From: Kiloniellaceae bacterium | GTDB lineage: Bacteria > Pseudomonadota > Alphaproteobacteria > Kiloniellales > Kiloniellaceae | Direction: 5' to 3' | Assembly (NCBI GenBank): GCA_028280915.1 | Contig: JANQKX010000008.1 | Span: forward strand, 1-7,838 | Length of the DNA: 7,838 bases | Shown: in pieces, positions 1 through 5,882 of the stretch | Layout: the number at the start of each line of letters is the position of its first letter | How positions within the stretch are numbered: the stretch's first letter is position 1 | The notes under the pieces: generated by a model | Seen by the model: the letters and a program-made list of their open reading frames with translations, nothing else | Database searches by the model: none | Told to the model about the DNA's origin: nothing | Made by a program: the position numbers and the translations under genes

Positions 1-1170
1 ACCTACGGACGCTCCCCCGGCCCCGAGCTGCGGCTCAAGCAGGGCGCGCGCCTGGCGCTGCGCTTCGACAACGGCCTGAGCGAAGACTCCGCCATCCACT
101 GGCACGGTATCCGCATCGACAACGCCATGGACGGGGTGCCGGGCCTGACCCAGGCCGCCGTGGCCCCGGGCGACAGTTTTACCTATGACTTCGTCCTGCC
201 CGACGCGGGCACCTACTGGTACCACTCCCACAACCGGTCCTGGGAGCAGGTGGCGCGGGGCCTCTATGGGCCGCTGATCGTGGACGAGCCCGAGCCGCCC
301 GCGGTGGATCACGACCTGGTGGTCATGCTGGATGACTGGCGCCTGTTTGAGGACGGGCGGCAGGCGGGGGATTTCGAGAACCGGCACGACTGGGCCCACG
401 GCGGGCGCCTGGGCAACTTCGCCCGCGCCCTGCTGCCCGAGGACGTGACGGTGCACTCGGGCGAGCGCCTGCGCCTGCGCTTCATCAACGGCGCCACGGC
501 GCGCATCTTTGACGTCTCGGTCAGCAGCCTTGCCGGCCAAGTGGTCGCGCTTGACGGCATGCCCCTGCGGCGCCCCACGTCCTTCGACAAAGTGCTGCTG
601 GCACCGGCCCAGCGCATGGATGTGATCGCCGATGTCACGGCCGCGTCCGGCGAGCCCATCCTGATGGAGATGGCCACCCGTCAAGGCCCCTACGAACTGG
701 GGCGCATTAATGTGGACGGTCAAGCCCCGGCGTCATCCCATGGGGAAATCGCCCCCCTGCCGCCGAACCGCTGGCCCGAACCGGACCTGGACAAGGCCAT
801 CGCCCTGCCCCTGGTGATGCAGGGCGGCGCCATGAGCCGGCATCGGGTGACCGGGGGCATTTGGAGCTTGAACGGCCAGGCGGGCATGGGCGAGGCGCCT
901 TTCCACCGCTTTGACCGGGGCGACACCGCCATGATCGAAATGCGGAACGACACCGCCTGGCCCCACGGCATCCACCTCCACGGCCATCATTTTCAAGTGC
1001 TGGGAAAGGACGGCCAGTTGGGGCCCTTGCGGGATACGGTCCTGATCGACCCGCGGGGCCGGCAAACCGTGGTGTGCCAGTTCGACAATCCGGGCAAGTG
1101 GTTGATCCACTGCCACATGCTGGGCCATCAGGCGGCCGGCATGAAAACCTGGATCGAGGTGACTTCATGA
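1..1170 (+). CDS. multicopper oxidase, 3' part (5' end outside window)
   Basis: The reading frame is open from the first base of the window, giving 389 residues of a three-cupredoxin-type oxidase that lacks its signal peptide and first strands. All four copper motifs are visible: HWHG at residues 33-36, WYHSH at 73-77, HGIHLH at 322-327, and HCHxxxHxxxxM at 370-381. Residues 370-372 are His-Cys-His, and Met381 would be the axial type 1 ligand. A trinuclear plus type 1 copper site is therefore complete. The family couples oxidation of Cu(I), other metals or organic substrates to four-electron reduction of oxygen in the periplasm; CueO, CopA and CumA are known relatives. The exact substrate cannot be told, and no long Met-rich insert is visible. 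The TGA stop overlaps the start of the cytochrome gene. The family call is very safe; a role in copper tolerance is inference. Confidence 0.95.
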   Translation, partial: TYGRSPGPELRLKQGARLALRFDNGLSEDSAIHWHGIRIDNAMDGVPGLTQAAVAPGDSFTYDFVLPDAGTYWYHSHNRSWEQVARGLYGPLIVDEPEPPAVDHDLVVMLDDWRLFEDGRQAGDFENRHDWAHGGRLGNFARALLPEDVTVHSGERLRLRFINGATARIFDVSVSSLAGQVVALDGMPLRRPTSFDKVLLAPAQRMDVIADVTAASGEPILMEMATRQGPYELGRINVDGQAPASSHGEIAPLPPNRWPEPDLDKAIALPLVMQGGAMSRHRVTGGIWSLNGQAGMGEAPFHRFDRGDTAMIEMRNDTAWPHGIHLHGHHFQVLGKDGQLGPLRDTVLIDPRGRQTVVCQFDNPGKWLIHCHMLGHQAAGMKTWIEVTS

Positions 1171-1601
1171 CAAGATTTGTATTGGCCTTGACCCTTTGCC
1201 TAGCCGGCGGCGGCATCGCCTGGGCGGCGCACGATTGGCAAGGCCGCGACCTGGCGGCGGGCCAAATCCTGTACGCCGAACACTGCGCCGCCTGTCACGG
1301 CGCCAACCTGGAAGGCGCTCCCGATTGGCGCACCCCCAACGGGGACGGCAGCTTTCCCGCCCCGCCCCACGATGCCTCGGGCCATACCTGGCACCACGAC
1401 AACGCCTTGCTGTTCGACTACACAAAAATGGGCGGCGAGGCCTTGTTGGCCGCACGCGGGATCACCGGCGTGAAAAGCGGCATGCCCGGTTTCGCCGACA
1501 GCCTGAGCGACGACGACATCTGGAACGTGCTCGCCTACATCCGCTCAACCTGGCCGCAACGGATCAAGGACCTGCAGGAAGCCCGCAACCCACCCCACTG
1601 A
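1167..1601 (+). CDS. secreted class I c-type cytochrome (144 aa)
   Basis: The protein begins with a signal peptide: a basic Thr-Arg start, a hydrophobic core, then Ala-Trp-Ala before AHDW, with likely cleavage after residue 20. One haem site, CAACH, lies at residues 40-44, with His44 as proximal ligand. The probable sixth ligand is Met106 in the KSGMPGF segment, followed by the usual C-terminal helix (LSDDDIWNVLAYIRSTW). Between them sits a His-rich stretch with GHTWHH at 72-77. The start ATG overlaps the oxidase stop as ATGA, with GAGGTG just upstream inside the oxidase gene. A longer frame opening upstream would put the signal peptide inside the protein and was not used. The tight overlap suggests co-translation and an electron-transfer partnership with the oxidase in the periplasm, which is inference. 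Cys11 is not in a proper lipobox, so this is probably not a lipoprotein. Confidence 0.93.
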   Translation: MTRFVLALTLCLAGGGIAWAAHDWQGRDLAAGQILYAEHCAACHGANLEGAPDWRTPNGDGSFPAPPHDASGHTWHHDNALLFDYTKMGGEALLAARGITGVKSGMPGFADSLSDDDIWNVLAYIRSTWPQRIKDLQEARNPPH

Positions 1602-1621
1602 CCTCAGGAGGGCCGAAAGCC

Positions 1622-2197
1622 TTACCCCCGGGTCTTGACCGCGTAGCCGGCGATGCGCTCGCCCAGCACGCGGGCGGTTTCCAGGTCGCCGGCCCGGGGC
1701 GCCTCTTCGGGGGAGGCGTCGGCCGGGGAGATGGACATGGCGCCGGCAAAGCCCGCGGTCCAGTTCACATCCTCGGGGCCGTTCTCTTTTTTGTTGGCCG
1801 GCAATAGGCCCAGGCCGACCCAGACCTGGCCATGCTGCTGGGACAGGGTGAAAAAGTACATGATGGTATTGAACTTGTCCCCGTTCACCGAGGCGGAGTT
1901 GGTGAAGCCGCCGGCGATTTTGTCCTTCCAGGCCCGGCCGAACCAGGGCTTGGAGCTGGCATCGGCAAACTTTTTGAACTGCCAGGCCGGCCCGCCCATG
2001 TAGGTGGGGCTGCCGTAGATGATGGCGTCCTTTGCGGCCAGGGATTCCCAGGCCCCCTCGGGCAGATTGCCGTCCTGGTCGATCTCAAAGACCTCGGCCG
2101 TCGCGCCGTCAACGCCCCCGGCGCCGGCGGCCACCGCTTCGGCCTGCTTTTTGGTGTGGCCGTAGCCGCTGAAAAAGACGATACCCACTTTTGCCAT
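1622..2197 (-). CDS. WrbA-like flavodoxin-family NAD(P)H:quinone oxidoreductase (191 aa)
   Basis: This is a flavodoxin-fold protein of WrbA-like length. The phosphate-binding loop SGYGHT is at residues 10-15, after the first beta strand (KVGIVFF). The second FMN-contact loop, YGSPTYMGG, is at 61-69, and KIAGGFTNSAS forms the next strand and loop. Family members bind FMN and reduce quinones or related electrophiles with NAD(P)H in two-electron steps, in the cytoplasm. The ATG at 2197 is preceded by GGGGAG with a 6-base spacer, so it is preferred over the ATG nine codons upstream, which lacks such a site. The gene is convergent with the cytochrome gene (20-bp gap) and divergent from an HxlR regulator, a common arrangement for electrophile-induced reductases. 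WrbA proper carries a longer insert after the first helix, so the exact subfamily is uncertain and no symbol is given. Confidence 0.87.
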   Translation of the reverse strand: MAKVGIVFFSGYGHTKKQAEAVAAGAGGVDGATAEVFEIDQDGNLPEGAWESLAAKDAIIYGSPTYMGGPAWQFKKFADASSKPWFGRAWKDKIAGGFTNSASVNGDKFNTIMYFFTLSQQHGQVWVGLGLLPANKKENGPEDVNWTAGFAGAMSISPADASPEEAPRAGDLETARVLGERIAGYAVKTRG

Positions 2198-2316
2198 GGT
2201 CTGCTCCCCTTGCTGGCAAGGCACGCTCGTGCCCGATGATCCCGGCGCCGCGACCGGCCGGCCGCTGGCGCCCTTGTGATAGGGCTTGATTTAGGGCTTT
2301 AGTTTCTTTTGAAAAG
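2198..2316 (-). promoter_or_regulatory. hairpin-rich leader of the flavodoxin gene
   Basis: Three inverted repeats sit between the start codon and the putative operator. The first has arms CCTTGC/GCAAGG (2208-2213 and 2216-2221) and abuts the ribosome site. The second has arms GGCACG/CGTGCC (2220-2225 and 2228-2233). The third, at 2244-2272, folds in the minus-strand RNA into 12 pairs with one bulged A and a GGCC loop. No T-run follows any of them on the minus strand, so they do not look like terminators or attenuators. If transcription starts near the operator, they form a structured 5' leader of roughly 120 bases. The hairpins are read directly; a regulatory function is inference. No canonical promoter is evident on this strand. 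Confidence 0.4.
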
Positions 2317-2336
2317 TAGGTACTATTTGGTAACTA
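2317..2336. promoter_or_regulatory. putative HxlR operator between divergent genes
   Basis: The 20-bp element TAGGTACTATTTGGTAACTA is an imperfect palindrome: 7 of 10 positions in its left half match the reverse complement of its right half. It can also be read as a direct repeat, GGTACTA then GGTAACTA. It is AT-rich in a GC-rich setting and lies in the intergenic region of a divergent HxlR/flavoprotein pair, where HxlR-family repressors normally bind. A weak plus-strand promoter, TTGAAA at 2309-2314 with TAACTA at 2331-2336 (16-bp spacer), would be covered by it. Binding by the neighbouring regulator is inferred. Confidence 0.5.
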
Positions 2337-2377
2337 ATGGAATTCGGCCAAAAAAGATTGGCCTTTCTAGGAAAGAA

Positions 2378-2719
2378 TTGGACTTGGAACACGAAGCCGG
2401 CAAGTGCCCCATGGATAGTCTTTTGCGCCAGTTGATGGGGCCTTGGACCACCTACATCTTGTGGGTTCTGGAAACGGAAGGCCCCCAGCGCTTCGGCCGC
2501 TTGAAGACCAAGATGCCCATCTCGGCCAAGGTGCTGACCGACCGCCTGCGCCATCTGGAAAGCGCCGGGCTGGTGCACCGGGACTACGAGGCCAGCGTGC
2601 CGCCCAAGGTGACCTACTCCCTCACCCCCCGCGGTCACGAGCTGCGCAATGCCCTGGATGAACTGGACCGGGTGGCCCGACGCTGGCACGCGGAAGACAC
2701 GGCCCGCCAGGCGGGATAG
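2378..2719 (+). CDS. HxlR/DUF24-family winged-helix regulator (113 aa)
   Basis: The protein follows the HxlR pattern closely: KCPMDSLLRQLMGPWTTYIL near the N-terminus, RFGRLKTKMPISAKVLTDRLRHLE as the recognition-helix region, then GLVHRDYE, VPPKVTYSLTPRG as the wing, and a C-terminal helix for dimer formation. It contains one cysteine, at the conserved position (residue 10 here). In YodB, CatR, HypR and QorR of this family that cysteine senses quinones, diamide or other electrophiles. The start is uncertain. TTG at 2378 has AGGA five bases upstream and gives the usual family length. TTG at 2384 is also possible, and an in-frame TTG at 2309 would add 23 residues but would place the operator inside the gene. 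The divergent flavodoxin-family reductase is the likely target, together with self-regulation. The next gene is over 200 bp away, so it is probably monocistronic. Confidence 0.9.
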   Translation: MDLEHEAGKCPMDSLLRQLMGPWTTYILWVLETEGPQRFGRLKTKMPISAKVLTDRLRHLESAGLVHRDYEASVPPKVTYSLTPRGHELRNALDELDRVARRWHAEDTARQAG

Positions 2720-2761
2720 GCGCGCCGCGCCTGTGTCGTTGCCGCAGCGTGCGCCCCCGAG

Positions 2762-2800
2762 ATCACGGCGCGGTGCCCCTTAAAAATCACGGCGCGGTGC
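2762..2800. repeat. two direct copies of a 15-bp near-palindromic element
   Basis: ATCACGGCGCGGTGC occurs at 2762-2776 and again, identically, at 2786-2800, a 24-bp period. Within each copy CACGGCGCGGTG is palindromic at 10 of 12 positions, so each looks like a dyad site. The second copy runs into the perfect palindrome CGGTGCACCG (2795-2804). A related ATCAC/GTGAT inverted pair with an 8-bp spacer is at 2834-2851. The whole lies in the 223-bp gap before the radical SAM gene. It may be a paired operator; no protein can be named. Confidence 0.6.
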
Positions 2801-2942
2801 ACCGGACCCCGCGCCCCTCACAGCTACACGTCCATCACACCTAAACGTGATTATGGCTCTGGGCTTATTTGCCTATTTTCAAAAAGGCTGCTCAGATAGC
2901 GGTCGTGCAATGGGGCAACCAAAAAGGGGTGGACCGAGGTTT

Positions 2943-3905
2943 ATGACACAAAATGCCAAAGCGGAGCTGCAACGGCTGGACCCGCGCAAGTTTCAAAACG
3001 CGGATATCACGGCTGACGGCCAGCGTCGCGCCCAGGTCCCCATGACCCAATTGCAGACCCTGTGGTTCAACACGGGCACCCTGTGCAACCTCACCTGCCA
3101 GAACTGCTATATCGAATCCAGCCCGCGCAACGACCGGCTGGTCTATATCACCACCGACGAGGTGGTTGCCTACCTGGACGAAATCGCCGAGCGTAACCTG
3201 GGCACCAATGAAATCGCCTTCACCGGCGGCGAGCCCTTCATGAACCCCCATCTGATCCCCATCCTGGAAGAAGTGCTCAAGCGCGGCCTGCAGGCCCTGG
3301 TCCTGACCAATGCCATGCGGCCCATGATGAAACAGGCGGCCGGGCTCTTGGATCTGAAAGAGCGCTATGGCGAGCGCCTGGTCCTGCGGGTGTCCCTGGA
3401 TCATTACACCCGCGAGTTGTTCGAGATCGAGCGCGGCAAGAACAGCTGGGGGCCCACCGTCAAAGGGCTGACCTGGCTGGCAGAAAACGGTTTTCACATC
3501 CGCCTGGCCGGGCGCAGCTGCTGGGGCGAGCCCGAGGCCAAGGCGCGCCTGGGCTTTGCCAAGTTCTGTGCCGAGCTTGCCCTGCCGGTAGATGCCCAAG
3601 ACCCGGAAGCCATGGTGATCTTCCCCGAAATGGACGAGGAACTGGACATCCCCGAAATCACCGAAGGCTGCTGGGACATCTTGGGCCTGGCACCGGCGGA
3701 GATCATGTGCGCCACCTCGCGCATGGTGGTCAAGCGCAAGGGCGCGGCGGCGCCGGTGGTCATGCCCTGCACCCTCCTGCCCTATCAGGACGACTTCATC
3801 ATGGGCACCAGCCTGGCGGACGCGGAAACGGCGGTGAAGCTGAACCACCCCCACTGCGCCCGCTTCTGCGTGCTCGGCGGCGGCTCGTGCAGCCGCGCCG
3901 GCTAA
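2943..3905 (+). CDS. radical SAM protein with cysteine-rich C-terminus (320 aa)
   Basis: The N-terminal domain is a radical SAM barrel. CNLTCQNC at residues 48-55 gives the CxxxCxxC [4Fe-4S] site, GGEPF at 95-99 contacts SAM, and the strands LVLRVSLD and ALVLTNA follow. The C-terminal part holds six further cysteines (243, 256, 276, 305, 309, 316), ending in CARFCVLGGGSC, which resembles a SPASM or Twitch-type auxiliary cluster. Such enzymes (PqqE, anSME and peptide-maturing relatives) use 5'-deoxyadenosyl radicals on peptides, proteins or small molecules. I do not recognise the substrate here, and no precursor peptide or partner gene is next to it. ATG 2943 is chosen because GAGG lies just before it, although the 3-base spacer is short. 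In-frame starts at 2910, 2853 and 2847 (GTG) would add 11 to 32 low-similarity-looking residues. It stands alone and is convergent with the ArsR-family gene. Confidence 0.88.
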   Translation: MTQNAKAELQRLDPRKFQNADITADGQRRAQVPMTQLQTLWFNTGTLCNLTCQNCYIESSPRNDRLVYITTDEVVAYLDEIAERNLGTNEIAFTGGEPFMNPHLIPILEEVLKRGLQALVLTNAMRPMMKQAAGLLDLKERYGERLVLRVSLDHYTRELFEIERGKNSWGPTVKGLTWLAENGFHIRLAGRSCWGEPEAKARLGFAKFCAELALPVDAQDPEAMVIFPEMDEELDIPEITEGCWDILGLAPAEIMCATSRMVVKRKGAAAPVVMPCTLLPYQDDFIMGTSLADAETAVKLNHPHCARFCVLGGGSCSRAG

Positions 3906-3954
3906 GGTGGCGCACGGCCACCGCGGTGAGTTAGCAGCGGGCCAGCGGCACCGC
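3906..3954. terminator. two hairpins in a convergent gap, possible terminator
   Basis: Directly after the radical SAM stop, GGTGGC (3906-3911) and GCCACC (3917-3922) form a perfect 6-bp stem with a 5-base loop. GCGGTG (3923-3928) and CACCGC (3949-3954) form a second, looser stem. Both genes end here, so termination in both directions is expected. No T-run follows on either strand, so this is not a classic intrinsic terminator. Confidence 0.35.
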
Positions 3955-3959
3955 CGGAG

Positions 3960-4640
3960 CTAAAGCGTAAAGGCCTTCCTAAAGGCTGCCTCCCCTTTCG
4001 GGCTGAAGGACACCACGCGGGTACCGGGCACCCGTTGGGCCCAGCCCAGATCGTAGATGCGGGTCAGCAGGGCCTGGCCCAGGCTACCGGCCAGGTGGTT
4101 GCGCCGGGCGCTCCAGTCCAGGCAGGCCTTGCACAGGGGCCGGCGCGGCGACGCGATGCTTGCCAGATCGATATCGAAGTCGGCCATGACGCCTTCGCCG
4201 GCCTTTGACAGGGTCAAGGTCTCGTCATCGCCGGTGAGGCAGCCCCGCTGACGCAGGCTGTCAAAGAGCTGTACCCCCAGTTCGCCGGCCAGGTGATTGT
4301 AACACACCCGAGCCTTGCGCAGGGCCGGCTCCCGAGGGCCGGTGCGCACCCGGGTGTGCCCCTTGCGGGCGGCCAGGCCCATCAGGCTTTCCAGCACCGC
4401 GCCCACGTCCTCATCGGCCAGGGACACATAGCGGTGCCGCCCCACCTTGCGCTGGTGCACCAAGCCGCCCTCGGCGAGCTTGCCCAAATGGGCGCTGACG
4501 GTCTGCTGGGTCACCCCCGCCTCCACCGCCAGCTCGCTCGCCGTGAGCGCCTTGCCGCTCATCAGAGCGGTCAAGATGTTGGCCCGGGCCGGATCGCCGA
4601 TCAAGGCGCCCAGGCGGGCGATGTCAGGTCCTTCCTTCAT
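3960..4640 (-). CDS. ArsR-family regulator with duplicated C-terminal module (226 aa)
   Basis: Residues 5-75 form an ArsR/SmtB winged helix: LGALIGDPARANILTAL, then LTASELAVEAGVTQQTVSAHLGKLAEGGLV as the helix-turn-helix, and KVGRHRYVSL as the wing. The classic metal site with CVC in the recognition-adjacent helix is absent, so arsenite, cadmium or lead sensing by that site is unlikely. The protein is about twice the usual ArsR length. Its C-terminal half contains a motif twice: CYNHLAGELG at 113-122 and, after CKAC at 170-173, RRNHLAGSLG at 180-188. Each is followed by a helix and a strand-like segment ending in a polar-Lys-Gly turn (SKAGEG, SPKGEA). Cys113, Cys134, Cys170, Cys173, His116 and His182 could bind a metal or act as a redox switch; this is inference. 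The ATG at 4640 has AAGGGA five bases upstream. A palindrome overlapping its promoter points to autorepression. Confidence 0.9.
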   Translation of the reverse strand: MKEGPDIARLGALIGDPARANILTALMSGKALTASELAVEAGVTQQTVSAHLGKLAEGGLVHQRKVGRHRYVSLADEDVGAVLESLMGLAARKGHTRVRTGPREPALRKARVCYNHLAGELGVQLFDSLRQRGCLTGDDETLTLSKAGEGVMADFDIDLASIASPRRPLCKACLDWSARRNHLAGSLGQALLTRIYDLGWAQRVPGTRVVSFSPKGEAAFRKAFTL

Positions 4641-4671
4641 GGCGGTCCCTTCTGCGCTATCTCAGTCATTT

Positions 4672-4695
4672 ATACTTCGATGATAAGCGAAGTAT
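4672..4695. promoter_or_regulatory. operator palindrome for the ArsR-family regulator
   Basis: ATACTTCG (4672-4679) and CGAAGTAT (4688-4695) are a perfect 8-bp inverted repeat separated by 8 bp. This is a 24-bp dyad of the size and AT-ended form usual for ArsR-family sites. It lies 32 bp upstream of the regulator start and covers its predicted -10 box, which fits autorepression. The glutathione transferase gene ends only 27 bp beyond it, so the site most likely serves the regulator gene itself. Confidence 0.75.
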
Positions 4696-4708
4696 GGAAG
4701 GAAGACAA
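4680..4708 (-). promoter_or_regulatory. sigma-70-type promoter of the ArsR-family gene
   Basis: Read on the minus strand, TTGTCT (4708-4703) serves as -35 and TATCAT (4685-4680) as -10, with an exact 17-bp spacer. The -10 matches the consensus at five of six positions and the -35 at four of six. The -10 falls in the centre of the palindrome, so a bound repressor would block RNA polymerase. This also argues that the regulator can be transcribed independently of the upstream glutathione transferase gene. Confidence 0.6.
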
Positions 4709-4722
4709 GACCGGGCGGCGGC

Positions 4723-5373
4723 TCAATCCGTGTCGAAATAGCCGTCCATCATGCGCTGCAGGCGGGCAAAGAGCGGCACCAGGCGGGGCCGTTCGGCCAC
4801 CCGGGCCATGCAGGCCTTGACGGCATCCAGGCCCTCGAGCACATGGCCCTCCTCGATGCTGCGGGCCCAATAGGTCATGGTCAGATCCACCAAGCTGAAG
4901 CGGTCGCCCAGGTGAAAGGGCCCCTTGGCGGTCAGGCGCCGATCAATCACCGTCAGGCAGTCCCGCAGGTGCTCTATGGCCCGGGCCTTGACCACCGGCG
5001 CCTGGGCCAAGCCGTCGCTGAAGCGGTGGGCGTAGTAGTAACGCTTCATGGCCGGCTCGATCTCGCCGGTGATGTAGAACAGCCCGCAAAGGAACTGACC
5101 GCGCTGGGGATCGCCGGCGGGCGGCACCAGCTGTTCCAATCCATGGATTTCGGCCAGGTGCAGATTGATGGCCGGCGTTTCATAGAGCACTTCCCCGTCC
5201 GGGGTCACCAGCGCCGGCACCCAGCCCGCCGGGTTGATCTTCAGAAACTCGGGCGCGCGGTGTTCCCCGGCCTCCGTATCCACGTTGCGCAGGTCATAGG
5301 CCAATTCCCCCTCGGCCAAGACCATTTCCACCAGCAAGGACCGGGTGACGTTGCCGCCGTAAAGCACATACAT
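4723..5373 (-). CDS. glutathione S-transferase family protein (216 aa)
   Basis: The N-terminal thioredoxin-like domain runs from YVLYGG through NPAGWVPALVTPDGEVLYETPAINLHLAE. It contains the cis-proline (Pro53) and the Glu-Thr pair (65-66) that holds the gamma-glutamyl part of glutathione. Candidate catalytic hydroxyls are Thr10 and Ser12 in GGNVTRS. The C-terminal helical domain contains FHLGDRFSLVDLTMTYW, with the conserved N-capping box SLVD typical of the fold. Members conjugate, isomerise or reduce electrophiles with glutathione in the cytoplasm; the subclass and substrate cannot be read here. ATG 5373 starts the first beta strand directly and has AAGGA upstream with a rather long 11-base spacer. 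An in-frame start 21 codons upstream would add a basic, unrelated-looking tail. It is on the same strand as the ArsR-family regulator, 82 bp upstream of it, so partial readthrough is possible. Confidence 0.9.
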   Translation of the reverse strand: MYVLYGGNVTRSLLVEMVLAEGELAYDLRNVDTEAGEHRAPEFLKINPAGWVPALVTPDGEVLYETPAINLHLAEIHGLEQLVPPAGDPQRGQFLCGLFYITGEIEPAMKRYYYAHRFSDGLAQAPVVKARAIEHLRDCLTVIDRRLTAKGPFHLGDRFSLVDLTMTYWARSIEEGHVLEGLDAVKACMARVAERPRLVPLFARLQRMMDGYFDTD

Positions 5374-5580
5374 ATCTTGTTCTTTCCTTTTCAGTTTTCT
5401 GCCGGCCCAGTTATCCAACAAGTACCAACGATCCACAGATAAATTTCCGCGCCGCGCAAAGTTAATTGGCGGAGGCCTCGGCCACCAGCTAGACTTGCCG
5501 AACGGACGGGGTCAAGCCCGCCGAACATCGACGCCGAACTTGGTCGCCCATCCGCGGCTCACACCCAAAGGAGGCCCTTC
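5374..5580. promoter_or_regulatory. divergent intergenic region with weak promoter candidate
   Basis: This 207-bp gap must hold promoters for the divergent transferase and ABM-like genes. For the plus strand a weak candidate is TTGGCG (5466-5471) with TAGACT (5490-5495) at an 18-bp spacer. For the minus strand I see AT-rich sequence near 5400-5445 but no convincing -35/-10 pair. No strong palindrome was found, so no operator is proposed. Confidence 0.3.
5567..5574 (+). promoter_or_regulatory. near-ideal ribosome binding site
   Basis: AAAGGAGG stands six bases before the ATG at 5581. It is the strongest such site in the window and fixes the start of the small ABM-like gene, suggesting a high translation rate. 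Confidence 0.85.
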
Positions 5581-5871
5581 ATGTACAGTAAAATCTATTC
5601 GATCACCGTACCCGCCGACAACGCCGACGCCCTCATGGCCCACTATGACGATCAGGTGGCCAGCGCCGTGCGTGAAAGTGACCATCACACCGGCCATCAA
5701 ATGGTCGAGGTCGCGCCAGGCAGCTATCTGCTGGTCTCGAATTACAAGAGCAAACAAGATGCCGAAGACGCCATGACCATGGTGCAAAAGCTCATCGCGC
5801 CCATGGTGGAACGTTTCGGCATGAAGATCGAAATCATCGGCGCCGGCGAAACCATCAAGGAAGTTTCCTGA
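5581..5871 (+). CDS. small dimeric alpha/beta-barrel (ABM-like) protein, 96 aa
   Basis: The order of elements fits one ferredoxin-like unit of the dimeric alpha/beta-barrel superfamily. It runs as a strand (KIYSITVP), a helix (ADALMAHYDDQVASAVR), strands HQMVEVAPG and SYLLVSNYKS, a helix (KQDAEDAMTMVQKLIAPMVERFG) and a final strand (KIEIIGAG). Members of antibiotic-biosynthesis-monooxygenase-like families act as small oxygenases, haem-degrading enzymes, isomerases or binding proteins. His35, His36 and His39, in DHHTGH, could bind a ligand or metal, but no catalytic signature can be confirmed. There is no signal peptide, so it is cytoplasmic. The start is set by a very strong ribosome site. 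It is transcribed alone, opposite the transferase gene and convergent with the alcohol dehydrogenase gene. The gene is certain; the fold is likely; the function is unknown. Confidence 0.78.
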   Translation: MYSKIYSITVPADNADALMAHYDDQVASAVRESDHHTGHQMVEVAPGSYLLVSNYKSKQDAEDAMTMVQKLIAPMVERFGMKIEIIGAGETIKEVS

Positions 5872-5882
5872 CAGCAGGTTTC

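Noticed and set aside
1167..1230. Lipoprotein signal at Cys11 of the cytochrome
   Set aside because: The residues before the cysteine (Leu-Thr-Leu) do not fit a lipobox, and a good Ala-Trp-Ala signal peptidase I site follows.
1196..1807. Arg-rich plus-strand frame across the cytochrome and the end of the flavodoxin gene
   Set aside because: It is a shifted reading of two well-supported genes and has the Arg/Pro-rich composition of out-of-frame GC-rich DNA.
2309..2377. N-terminal extension of the HxlR regulator from TTG 2309
   Set aside because: It lacks a ribosome site, makes the protein longer than usual, and would place the dyad at 2317-2336 inside the coding sequence. The start at 2378 has AGGA at a proper distance.
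2762..2800. CRISPR-like array from the repeated 15-mer
   Set aside because: There are only two copies, the 9-bp gap is far too short for a spacer, and no cas gene is present.
2720..2942. Possible RiPP precursor peptide gene before the radical SAM gene
   Set aside because: The only notable short frame, starting at 2847 or 2853, runs directly into the radical SAM frame. No separate peptide with a ribosome site and core-like sequence was found.
2892..3854. Minus-strand open frame of about 320 codons opposite the radical SAM gene
   Set aside because: It mirrors the radical SAM coding sequence, has a biased Gln/Gly/His composition and no family motif.
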